54,445 nucleotides of DNA from AWTP1-13 sp035550075 (GTDB taxonomy: Bacteria > Pseudomonadota > Alphaproteobacteria > Rhizobiales > Hyphomicrobiaceae), in contig DASZQG010000196.1 of the NCBI GenBank assembly GCA_035550075.1, positions 1-54,445 of the forward strand, written 5' to 3'. The translations under genes were made by a program, and so were the position numbers. The notes under the pieces were generated by a model. It was not told the DNA's origin and made no database searches. It saw nothing but the letters and a program-made list of their open reading frames with translations. This document shows, in pieces, positions 45,949 to 53,816 of this stretch. Position 1 is the stretch's first letter. Each line of letters begins with the position of its first letter.

Positions 45949-47367
45949 ATGGCCGGTTCCGCTCCCAAGACCCTCTACGACAAGATCTTTGACGACCACG
46001 TGGTGTCTCAGCAGCCCGACGGCACGTGCATTCTCTATATCGACCGCCACCTCGTGCACGAGGTGACGAGCCCCCAGGCGTTCGAAGGCCTGCGCATGGC
46101 CAAGCGCAAGGTGCGCGCCCCCGAAAAGACGCTGGCGGTAGTCGACCACAACATCGCCACCACGGCCGATCGCGCCCAAGGCATCAAGGACGAGGAAAGC
46201 CGCATCCAGGTCGAGACGCTCGCGAAGAATGCCAAGGATTTCGGCATTGAATATTACGACGAGCGCGACGTGCGACAGGGCATCGTGCACGTGATCGGTC
46301 CCGAGCAGGGTTTCACGCTGCCTGGGACCACCATTGTCTGCGGCGACAGCCACACATCGACACACGGCGCCTTCGGCGCGCTGGCGCACGGCATCGGCAC
46401 TACCGAAGTGGAGCATGTGCTCGCCACCCAAACGCTGACCCAGCGCAAGGCGAAAAACATGCGCGTGACGGTGGACGGGGCTTTGCCCGCCGGCGTCACC
46501 GCGAAGGACATCGTGCTGTCCATTATCGGTCAGATCGGTACGGCCGGCGGCACCGGCCACGTCATCGAATATGCGGGTGAAGCGATCCGCGGCCTGTCCA
46601 TGGAAGGCCGCATGACGGTGTGCAACATGTCGATTGAGGGCGGCGCGCGCGCCGGCATGGTGGCACCGGACGAGAAGACGTTCGCCTACCTCAAGGGCCG
46701 GCCTAAGTCCCCCAAGGGCGCGGCCTGGGATATGGCGATGCGCTACTGGGAGACACTCCGGTCGGACCCCGGGGCCAAGTTCGACCAGGAGGTAAAGCTG
46801 GACGCGGCGCGCCTGCCGCCCGTGGTGACGTGGGGCACGAGCCCGGAGGATGTCGCCACCATCGAGGGGGTGGTGCCCGATCCTGCCAAGGTCGCCGATG
46901 AAGGCAAGCGCGCCAAGATGCAGCGCGCGCTCGAGTACATGGGTCTGACGCCGGGCACCAAAATCAGCGATATCCCACTGGACGTCGTATTCATCGGCTC
47001 CTGCACCAACGGCCGCATCGAGGACCTGCGCAACGCTGCCCGCATCGTACAGGGCAAGAAGGTTTCCGATCGCCTAGCGTACGCGATGATCGTGCCTGGC
47101 TCGGGCTTGGTGAAGCAGCAGGCGGAGGAAGAGGGCCTCGACAAGATCTTCCTCGAGGCCGGGTTCGAGTGGCGTGAGCCCGGCTGCTCGATGTGCCTCG
47201 GCATGAACCCCGATCAGCTCAAGCCCGGCCAGCGCTGCGCCTCAACCAGCAACCGCAACTTCGAGGGCCGGCAGGGCTATCGCGGCCGCACCCACCTCGT
47301 ATCGCCCCAGATGGCCGCGGCGGCAGCAATCGCGGGCCGGTTCGTGGACGTGCGCAGCTTCGCCTGA
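45949..47367 (+). CDS. leuC: LeuC, 3-isopropylmalate dehydratase large subunit
   Basis: LeuC with LeuD isomerises 2-isopropylmalate to 3-isopropylmalate through a 4Fe-4S cluster in leucine synthesis. The product has 472 residues, the full length. The cluster ligands are the Cys in IGSCTNGRIEDL and the two in CSMCLGMNPDQL. Substrate-binding VDHNIATT and CGDSHTSTHGAFGALA are present. The ATG at 45949 is used (GAAGGTG nine bases before); the open frame continues upstream to 45889. leuD and leuB are not within the following 7 kb; the next gene is a minus-strand caspase-like gene 35 bases away. Confidence 0.97.
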   Translation: MAGSAPKTLYDKIFDDHVVSQQPDGTCILYIDRHLVHEVTSPQAFEGLRMAKRKVRAPEKTLAVVDHNIATTADRAQGIKDEESRIQVETLAKNAKDFGIEYYDERDVRQGIVHVIGPEQGFTLPGTTIVCGDSHTSTHGAFGALAHGIGTTEVEHVLATQTLTQRKAKNMRVTVDGALPAGVTAKDIVLSIIGQIGTAGGTGHVIEYAGEAIRGLSMEGRMTVCNMSIEGGARAGMVAPDEKTFAYLKGRPKSPKGAAWDMAMRYWETLRSDPGAKFDQEVKLDAARLPPVVTWGTSPEDVATIEGVVPDPAKVADEGKRAKMQRALEYMGLTPGTKISDIPLDVVFIGSCTNGRIEDLRNAARIVQGKKVSDRLAYAMIVPGSGLVKQQAEEEGLDKIFLEAGFEWREPGCSMCLGMNPDQLKPGQRCASTSNRNFEGRQGYRGRTHLVSPQMAAAAAIAGRFVDVRSFA

Positions 47368-47402
47368 GCCGGGGGCGTGAAGCGCTCGACGGTCCGCTCT
47401 GC

Positions 47403-48989
47403 CTACTTGTTGACGGCGATGAAGTGGAGATCGCCGCCAATCGAACCATAGGTGTACGGCTCCTGCTGGTTGTGGGTCAGTTTGCGCACCGTGTCGCGCA
47501 CGCGGCCGAACATCACGCGGATGTCCACGTTGGGCACGGGAATCTGCTGAACCAGCGCCGTGGCATAGGGGCTGTTCTCGCCGTCGCCGTCGAGCGCCGT
47601 CGTGCCGTGCTTGGTCGAATAGGCCACCATCACGTCGCCCTCCGGTTCGAGCGCCGGCAGGCCACGGCCGATTGAGCGCGCCGCGCTGCCCGAGCGCACC
47701 ATACGGCTGACAAACGGGTTGTTGCGGCAGGCGTCGAGGATGACCAGCTTCAGGCGGCGCGCGCCGTCGACCTTCTCCAGCATGCGGTCGACTGCAATCG
47801 TTTCGTCGGCGACGTGCGTGTCGCGCTCGAGCTGGGCATCGACGGGCACCAGGTAGGCCGTGCCGTTCATCTCAAGGCCGTGCCCGGCGAAATAGATGAC
47901 GGCCCAGTCGGCGCCCTGCGCGTGATCACCGAATTCCTTGAGTATCTTAGACATTTCGGCCAGGGAGAGATCGTATTTTTCCATCACCTCGGAAAATCCG
48001 ACGCTGCGCAGCGACACTGCGATGGCGTGCGCATCGTTGGCGGGATTCCTGAGGGGACTGGCGCCGGCATACCTGGAATTGCCGATGAGGAGAGCCACCC
48101 GCTTGCCACGATCCGGCGAAACCAGAGGTGTGGAGACCGGCACGCGGGCCGGCTGCACCGCCACGCGCGTGATCATCTCGGCAGCCTTGATCTGCGCCTC
48201 GCGCGCAAACGGCGAGGTCGCCGGCAGGGCCAGAACGGTACGGGCGTCCTCGATGGCCTTCTGTTGGTCGCCCAGCTTAACGTACAGCTCGGCGCGATTG
48301 GCGTAGGATTCAGCCTCCCTGGGGGCGAGGGCGACCGCGCGCGAATATTCCTCAAGTGCCCGCCGGTCGTCGCCCTTCTTCACCAGGACGAGGGCGCGGC
48401 CGTTGTGGGCCAAGCCGGATTTAGGATCGATGGCGATCGCCCGGTCAATTTCAGCGAGAGCACGGTCGAGCTGCCCAAGCTCCGCGTAGGCGCGTCCGCG
48501 CATGTGGTAGGCCGCCGCCAGTTTGGGGTCGAAGGCAATGGCCTTGGTGGCGTCCTTGATCGCACGGTCGTAGTCGCGCTTGTAGTAGTAGGCGGCGCCG
48601 CGGGCGGCAAAGGCGAAGGCATAGTTCGGCTTCAGCTCGATGGCGTGCGAGCAATCGGTAATCGCGAGATCGAACTCGCCCTTCCTGACGTAAGTGAGAC
48701 AGCGGCTGGCATAGCCGTTGGGATCGCTCGGGTTGAGCTGCACGGCCTGAATGTTGTCGCGCAGCGCGAGCTCGTATTTGCCCTCGATCGCGTAGTGGCG
48801 CGCACGAAGGGAATGCGCCATGACGCGACTTGCAGTGTTGACATCTCTTCGCTTGAGGACGCGCGTGCAGGCGGCGATGCCGGCTGCTGTCGATTTATTG
48901 CTTCGGCACTCGGTTGCGTCATCCGCCGCTGCGGGAGGAACTGGCAGCGATACCCAGAGAAGGACCAACAGCAGAAGCGCGCGGATCAT
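47403..48989 (-). CDS. Exported TPR-caspase-like peptidase (C14 family)
   Basis: The 528-residue protein has a signal peptide (MIRALLLLVLLWVSLPVPPAA), seven or so TPR-like repeats (about residues 55-260), and a caspase/metacaspase domain (about 295-520). The catalytic dyad is likely His370 (YFAGHGLEMNG) and Cys421 (VILDACRNNPF). The combination is common in alphaproteobacteria, and most have no known role; possibilities are processing or recruitment of periplasmic proteins, or abortive defence. The Met ending at 48989 starts the signal peptide; an upstream Met ending at 49055 would add a basic extension. Adjacent genes give no clue to function. Confidence 0.9.
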   Translation of the reverse strand: MIRALLLLVLLWVSLPVPPAAADDATECRSNKSTAAGIAACTRVLKRRDVNTASRVMAHSLRARHYAIEGKYELALRDNIQAVQLNPSDPNGYASRCLTYVRKGEFDLAITDCSHAIELKPNYAFAFAARGAAYYYKRDYDRAIKDATKAIAFDPKLAAAYHMRGRAYAELGQLDRALAEIDRAIAIDPKSGLAHNGRALVLVKKGDDRRALEEYSRAVALAPREAESYANRAELYVKLGDQQKAIEDARTVLALPATSPFAREAQIKAAEMITRVAVQPARVPVSTPLVSPDRGKRVALLIGNSRYAGASPLRNPANDAHAIAVSLRSVGFSEVMEKYDLSLAEMSKILKEFGDHAQGADWAVIYFAGHGLEMNGTAYLVPVDAQLERDTHVADETIAVDRMLEKVDGARRLKLVILDACRNNPFVSRMVRSGSAARSIGRGLPALEPEGDVMVAYSTKHGTTALDGDGENSPYATALVQQIPVPNVDIRVMFGRVRDTVRKLTHNQQEPYTYGSIGGDLHFIAVNK

Positions 48990-49100
48990 GCACTGGCCCT
49001 CGACCCAATCGCCCACAAGACGGCAGACTATCCGACGGCGCCTTGTCTTGCGCAAGGCGCCGCCGCGCGGCCCGGATCCGCGGACGCAAGGGGTCGGTTT

Positions 49101-49355
49101 TCAGGGCTGGGAGGGCGGGGGATCGCGGAAATAAGGCTCGACATCGCCCGTGACCTTGACGGTGAGCGGCCGGCCCTTGCGGTCCCGGGTGCTGCCGACA
49201 GACAACCGTACCCATTTCTCGCTGACGCAATATTCTTCCACGTTGGTGCGGTCGATGCCCTTGAAGCGCACGCCTACGCCCCGCTCCAGCAACGCAGCAT
49301 CGTAGTAGGGGCTCGCCGGATCGGCGGAGAGGCGGTCGGGAGGCGTGTCTGTCAT
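49101..49355 (-). CDS. DUF3297 family protein
   Basis: The 84-residue product, MTDTPPDRLSADPASPYYD followed by RGVGVRFKGIDRTNVEEYCV and GRPLTVKVTGDVEPYF, matches DUF3297, a small family of unknown function often mislabelled as glutathione peroxidase. The Met ending at 49355 starts the conserved sequence; an upstream Met at 49418 adds a poorly supported extension. It is expressed from the same direction as the caspase-like gene but 111 bases before it. Confidence 0.9.
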   Translation of the reverse strand: MTDTPPDRLSADPASPYYDAALLERGVGVRFKGIDRTNVEEYCVSEKWVRLSVGSTRDRKGRPLTVKVTGDVEPYFRDPPPSQP

Positions 49356-49527
49356 GGCAGTCTCGATGGCCGGAAAAAGAGACAGCACCGCACTATCGCG
49401 GCCGGGCTCCGGCTGCAACGGTTTTGCGTGCCGTGCGGCGAGCGGAAGGAGGGCGCGGGCTTCGCATTGACGCCGGCAGAAGAGGCCCTATCGTTCCATG
49501 CGAGCGCAGGAAGGCGGAGCAGAGCAC

Positions 49528-49944
49528 ATGCCGGAGCTGACGGTTGAGGCCGCCAACCACATACTCGCTGAGAATTTTGCACCCTGGGTGATGGCGACAA
49601 GCGTTACGGCTGCGGAGGTCGGCCGGGACAGCGCCACCTTGCGCATTCCTTTTTCCGATCAGCTTTGCCGTGTCGGCGGCATCCTGTGCGGGCAGGCTCT
49701 GCTGACGGGCGCAGACACCGCCATGGTGATTGCGCTGGCGGCCGCCAACGGCGGCTTCAAGCCGTGCACGACCGTCGATCTCACCATCAACTACATGCGG
49801 CCGATCACCAAGGCCGACGCGCTGCTGGCGGCGAAGGTAATGCGGCTGGGCAAGTCGCTGGCCTTTTGCACCTGCGAGGTGCGTGATGCCGCCTCGGCCA
49901 AGACGGCCGCCTTCTCGACCGGCACCTACGCGATCCTTGGCTGA
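49528..49944 (+). CDS. PaaI-type hotdog thioesterase
   Basis: The 138-residue protein has a hotdog-fold pattern: MPELTVEAANHILAENFAPW, CGQALLTGADTAMVIALAAANGG (helix-sheet region with catalytic Asp in GADTAM) and VDLTINYMRPITKAD. Members hydrolyse acyl- or aroyl-CoA thioesters, PaaI acting on phenylacetyl-CoA pathway intermediates; the substrate here is unknown. The ATG at 49528 (GGAG ten bases before) was chosen, though an upstream in-frame ATG at 49498 is possible. It precedes the class II aldolase gene by 101 bases on the same strand. Confidence 0.9.
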   Translation: MPELTVEAANHILAENFAPWVMATSVTAAEVGRDSATLRIPFSDQLCRVGGILCGQALLTGADTAMVIALAAANGGFKPCTTVDLTINYMRPITKADALLAAKVMRLGKSLAFCTCEVRDAASAKTAAFSTGTYAILG

Positions 49945-50045
49945 ACCGCCACCGGCGTTGAGCCTACTTTTGCCGGCGGGTGGCGCGGCGGCGCGGGCTC
50001 GCGCTAGAGTGGCCCAAGACCAGCGCCCGCCAAGGAGGGCTTCCC

Positions 50046-50828
50046 ATGGGAATTCCCAAGCTCAATCTCGAAGCCGGTGCCCCGAAGCTGAAGGGCGTGT
50101 CGCGCGAGGAGTGGGAGGCACGCGTGCTGCTCGCCGCATGCTACCGCGTGTTCGCGCATATCGGCTGGACGGAGATGATCTACAATCACATCACGCTCCG
50201 GGTGCCCGGGCCGGACAAGCATCTGCTGATCAACCCGTTCGGCCTGCATTACAGCGAGATCACGGCCTCCAACCTCGTGAAGATCGACCTGGACGGCAAC
50301 ATCCTGTCCGACTCCAAGTGGCCGGTCAATCCGGCGGGGCTGGCGCCGCACGCCACCGTGCACCGGCACATCGAACAGGCGCATTGCGTGATGCATACGC
50401 ACACGACGGCCGGACTGGCGGTGGCCTGCACGCGCGGCGGCCTGTCGATGACAAACTTCTATTCGGCGCAGCTCTACGGGAAGGTCGCCTACCACGATTT
50501 TGAAGGCATCACCGTGGAAGCGGATGAGGGTCCGCGCATGCTCAAACACATGGACGGCAAGCCGATCCTGATCCTGCGCAACCATGGCCTGCTGGCGTGG
50601 GGGGAGACACTGCCGCAAGCCTTCGCCCATATGTGGACCGTGCAGCGGGCCTGCGAGATCCAGGTCGCGTCCATGGGAATGGGTGAGCTGATCCCCATTC
50701 CGGTGCCGGTGCTGGAACAGGCCACACGCGTGTCATTTCAGTTCGATCCTAAGTTCGGTGCGGGCGTGGACGTGTTCAATGCACTGATCCGCCAGATCGA
50801 CCGGTACGATCAGTCGTACAAGAGCTGA
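50046..50828 (+). CDS. Class II aldolase/adducin family protein
   Basis: The 260-residue protein has the aldolase II fold. Its metal-binding His residues lie in APHATVHRHIEQAHCVMHTH and the third in ILRNHGLLAWG. Members act as fuculose-phosphate-type aldolases, decarboxylases or epimerases; the conserved acid that defines the aldolase activity cannot be fixed here. An excellent ribosome-binding site (AAGGAGGGC) precedes ATG 50046. panE follows 35 bases downstream on the same strand, so the two could be co-transcribed, although no pathway linking them is evident. Confidence 0.92.
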   Translation: MGIPKLNLEAGAPKLKGVSREEWEARVLLAACYRVFAHIGWTEMIYNHITLRVPGPDKHLLINPFGLHYSEITASNLVKIDLDGNILSDSKWPVNPAGLAPHATVHRHIEQAHCVMHTHTTAGLAVACTRGGLSMTNFYSAQLYGKVAYHDFEGITVEADEGPRMLKHMDGKPILILRNHGLLAWGETLPQAFAHMWTVQRACEIQVASMGMGELIPIPVPVLEQATRVSFQFDPKFGAGVDVFNALIRQIDRYDQSYKS

Positions 50829-50863
50829 TCAGGACCGGACCACAAACGGGACATAGCGGCAGC

Positions 50864-51835
50864 ATGCGCGTGCTCATCATCGGCGCCGGGGCGATCGGCG
50901 GCTGGCTGGCGGCGGCATTGGCACGCGGCGGGGCGGACGTCGCGCTGCTGGCGCGTGGCGCAACGCTGGCGGCCGTCCGGACCCACGGGATGGTGCTGCT
51001 GGAAGGCGACCGGCGGTCTGTGTTCCACCTGCCGGCCTCGGACCGAGCGCGCGACCTGCCGCCGCCGGAGACGGTCGTGCTCGCCGTCAAGACGCATGCA
51101 TTCGCCGAGGCGGTCGCCTGGGACCGCGACGCGTTCGCCGGCGCACCGCTGCTGGTAACGGCCATGAACGGCCTGCCATGGTGGTTTCTGGAAGGCCTGC
51201 CGGGCCCCCTCAAAGGCCAGCGGCTGGAAAGCGTGGACCCCGGCGGCCGGGCCGCGGCGATGCTCACCGGTGTCCGGCCACTGGGCGCTGTTGTTCATTC
51301 CTCGGCCCGCGCCGAGGCGCCCGGTGTGCTTCGCGTCGCCGCCGTGGATCGCCTGATTCTGGGCGAGCCGGAGGGTGGTGTTTCACATGAAACAGAGGCC
51401 CTGGCCGGGCTGGTGCAGAAAGGGGGCGTGAACTGCCCGATCACGACCGACATCCGCACCGAGATCTGGAGCAAGCTGTGGGGCAACATGAACATGAACC
51501 CCGTCAGCGCGCTCACCCGCCGCACCGCCAACGGCATCCTCGGTGACGATCGCCTGCTGGCGCTGGTGCACGACATGATGAGCGAATTTGTGCGCATCGG
51601 TGAGTGCATCGGCATCAGCCTGCCGATGAGCGTGGATGAGCGTCTTGTTGTGACACGGCGGCTCGGCGACTTCCGCACCTCGATGCTGAACGATCTCGAA
51701 GCAGGCCGCGCGCTCGAGATCGAGGGGCTGCTCGGCGTGGTGGTGGAGATGGCGGACAAGCTCGGCGAGCCGGTGCCGGCGAGCCGCGCGGTCTATGCCC
51801 TGGCGCGTGCCATCAACCCGGGAGGCGCCGCGTGA
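50864..51835 (+). CDS. panE: 2-dehydropantoate 2-reductase PanE-family
   Basis: The 323-residue NADPH-dependent reductase starts with VLIIGAGAIGGWLAAALARGG, the dinucleotide-binding motif; LAVKTHAFAEAV and the catalytic-Lys region WSKLWGNMNMNPVSALT follow. PanE converts ketopantoate to pantoate for coenzyme A synthesis, but paralogues act on other 2-oxo acids and the class II aldolase next door hints at a catabolic role. Its stop overlaps the trmD GTG start by four bases (GTGA), indicating translational coupling. Confidence 0.9.
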   Translation: MRVLIIGAGAIGGWLAAALARGGADVALLARGATLAAVRTHGMVLLEGDRRSVFHLPASDRARDLPPPETVVLAVKTHAFAEAVAWDRDAFAGAPLLVTAMNGLPWWFLEGLPGPLKGQRLESVDPGGRAAAMLTGVRPLGAVVHSSARAEAPGVLRVAAVDRLILGEPEGGVSHETEALAGLVQKGGVNCPITTDIRTEIWSKLWGNMNMNPVSALTRRTANGILGDDRLLALVHDMMSEFVRIGECIGISLPMSVDERLVVTRRLGDFRTSMLNDLEAGRALEIEGLLGVVVEMADKLGEPVPASRAVYALARAINPGGAA

Positions 51836-52563
51836 GCGCCGCCGACCCGCAGGCCCGCTCGCCCTGGCGCGCCGTCGTGGTCACGCTGTTTCCGGAGCTG
51901 TTTCCGGGACCGCTGGCGGCTTCCCTGGCGGGCGAAGCGCTCAAGGCGGGACGGTGGAGGCTCGATACGGTCGACATTCGTCAGTACGGCATCGGACGAC
52001 ACCGCAAGGTGGACGATACGCCGGCCGGCGGTGGCCCTGGCATGGTTCTGCGTGCCGACGTGGCTGCCGCCGCCATCGACGCGGCAATTGCCGCGCATCC
52101 GGGCCTCCCCCGCATCTATCTCTCGCCGCGCGGTGCGCCCCTGACGCAGGCACTCGCCCGCGAGCTCGCGGCGGGCCCCGGCGCCATGCTCCTCGCCGGT
52201 CGATTCGAGGGTGTCGACCAGCGTGTGATCGACGCACGGGATTTGCGCGAAGTCTCCATCGGCGATTACGTGCTGTCCGGCGGTGAGCTGCCGGCCATGG
52301 TGCTGATCGACGCCGCCGTGCGGCTGCTGCCCGGCGTTGTCGGCGCGGCGCAGTCGCTGGAAGAGGAGAGCTTCGCGTCAGGCCTGCTCGAATACCCGCA
52401 CTACACGCGCCCGCAGGTCTGGGAGGGACGCAGCATTCCCGACGTTCTCCTCAGCGGTGACCACGCCCGCATCGCGGCGTGGCGACAGGAGCAGGCGGCG
52501 CGCCTCACGCGCGAACGCCGGCCCGAGGTGTGGGCCGCGCGGTCAAAAGCGCCGCGCGGCTGA
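51832..52563 (+). CDS. trmD: TrmD, tRNA (guanine-37-N1)-methyltransferase
   Basis: TrmD methylates G37 next to the anticodon, using SAM, and prevents frameshifting. The 243-residue protein has the knotted SPOUT fold; signatures are VVTLFPELFPG, IGRHRKVDDTPAGGGPGMVLR, LLAGRFEGVDQR and SIGDYVLSGGELPAM. The GTG start overlaps the panE stop by four bases. In most bacteria trmD sits in rpsP-rimM-trmD-rplS; here it follows panE, and rpsP, rimM and rplS are absent from the window. The next gene, tRNA-Phe, lies 130 bases downstream. Confidence 0.96.
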   Translation: MSAADPQARSPWRAVVVTLFPELFPGPLAASLAGEALKAGRWRLDTVDIRQYGIGRHRKVDDTPAGGGPGMVLRADVAAAAIDAAIAAHPGLPRIYLSPRGAPLTQALARELAAGPGAMLLAGRFEGVDQRVIDARDLREVSIGDYVLSGGELPAMVLIDAAVRLLPGVVGAAQSLEEESFASGLLEYPHYTRPQVWEGRSIPDVLLSGDHARIAAWRQEQAARLTRERRPEVWAARSKAPRG

Positions 52564-52625
52564 ACCGCTGGCGGCCGCGGCGAACCCAGGGGCGCCGCGC
52601 CGGGGTGACGGTTTCGCGCGCCTGC

Positions 52626-52654
52626 TGGACACCCACGGTACCAGCCCCTATAAA
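52626..52654 (+). promoter_or_regulatory. Promoter of tRNA-Phe
   Basis: TGGACA at 52626-52631 and TATAAA at 52649-52654 are separated by exactly 17 bases, five of six matches to each consensus hexamer. The predicted start is about 30 bases before the tRNA. This is the clearest promoter in the window. Confidence 0.7.
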
Positions 52655-52693
52655 CACGCCCGCTCGCTGCCCCCGCAAGGGAACGCCGGCGAC

Positions 52694-52769
52694 GCCCAGG
52701 TAGCTCAGTTGGTAGAGCACGTGACTGAAAATCACGGTGTCGGTGGTTCGATTCCGCCCCTGGGCACCA
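52694..52769 (+). tRNA. tRNA-Phe (anticodon GAA)
   Basis: A complete 76-base cloverleaf. The acceptor arm GCCCAGG pairs with CCTGGGC, the D stem is GCTC/GAGC, the anticodon stem CGTGA/TCACG holds loop CTGAAAA with anticodon GAA at 52727-52729, and the T arm is GGTGG-TTCGATT-CCGCC. CCA is encoded. A 7-base inverted repeat, CCCACGG/CCGTGGG at 52817-52833, follows and may act in transcript ending although no T-run follows. Confidence 0.98.
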
Positions 52770-52874
52770 CTCCTCTTGGGTGCCCCAGTAGAACCAGGCG
52801 AGATTACGCGGTGGGACCCACGGGGGCCGTGGGCTGAGCCACCTTAAATGCTGTTTGCTGCTCGCTCCATTGCA

Positions 52875-53753
52875 CTACGTCACGGAAGTCCTTCGCGATC
52901 GAGCGCGCGCATACTCGATGACCTTCGCCAGAAGGGTGTCGACCGATGACTTGAGGCGATCGAAGTTCGCGGTTTTCTTGAACGTCGCCGTGTCGATGAA
53001 AAGCTTCTTGTTGATCTCGATGAACACGCTTTCGATGCCATGGTCTGGGTCGGCATGGCGCGCAATCAGCTCGCCGCCGTAATAGGGAAAATTGAGCGAC
53101 ACCGAATGCCCGAGGCCTTCCAGCGTTTCGACCAGGAACGACAGGAACGCCTGCGAGCACGTCTTGCCATGCATGTTGCCCAGGTTGAAGTCTGCCCGCG
53201 GCTTGCCGGGATCGGCGTGCGTCGGCGCGCCGACGGCCGACATGCAGTGGCAGCTCAATTGGAAGGCAACGCCGTGCGCCTTTCTCATCTCAGCCAGGAG
53301 GCGTGACAGCTCGACGTGGTAGGGCTCGTGGTAGGTGGCGAGCCTGTGGCGCACCTCCTCGACGGTGAGCTTGCGTTCCTGCAGGGGCTGCCCGTAGCGT
53401 GAGAGCCGCTTGAGAAGGCCCAGCCCCCGCGCCGTGAAGTCGCTCTGCTTGATGGGGCCGGGCCACTTGCCTTCGATCAACGTCTCGTCGATGTCGGCGG
53501 CGCTGCGGTTGGTGTCGATATAGGTGTTGGGGAAGCAGGCATACAGCAACGTGGCACCCAGGGAGGGTCCGGCGGCGTACAGGTCCTCCACGTACATCGA
53601 GACGTTGTCGTGCAGATCGGTGAAGGGGAGCGGTGAGCGGAAATCGGGGGGATACTCGCGGCCGCTGCGCGAGACGTCGATCAGGACGGGCACCGGCGCC
53701 GTCTGCGGATCACGGCGCAGGAACACGCCGGGCCTGATGTCGATATTGCTCAT
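52875..53753 (-). CDS. N-formylglutamate amidohydrolase family protein
   Basis: The 292-residue protein belongs to the FGase family (peptidase-like zinc amidohydrolases), which releases formate from N-formylglutamate in histidine breakdown by the HutF-HutG route. Family features are LIDVSRSGREYPPDF and a central FQLSCHCMSAVGAPTHAD with Asp/His metal ligands. No other hut gene is beside it, so a different N-acyl amino acid substrate is possible. It is on the same strand as the aminotransferase gene upstream (64 bases apart) and may be co-transcribed with it. Start ATG ends at 53753. Confidence 0.92.
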   Translation of the reverse strand: MSNIDIRPGVFLRRDPQTAPVPVLIDVSRSGREYPPDFRSPLPFTDLHDNVSMYVEDLYAAGPSLGATLLYACFPNTYIDTNRSAADIDETLIEGKWPGPIKQSDFTARGLGLLKRLSRYGQPLQERKLTVEEVRHRLATYHEPYHVELSRLLAEMRKAHGVAFQLSCHCMSAVGAPTHADPGKPRADFNLGNMHGKTCSQAFLSFLVETLEGLGHSVSLNFPYYGGELIARHADPDHGIESVFIEINKKLFIDTATFKKTANFDRLKSSVDTLLAKVIEYARARSRRTSVT

Positions 53754-53816
53754 GGGTTCCCTCCGTTGAGCGGCATCCTAGCATTGACGGCGCGGCGCGC
53801 AGTCGCGAGCCCCCCA

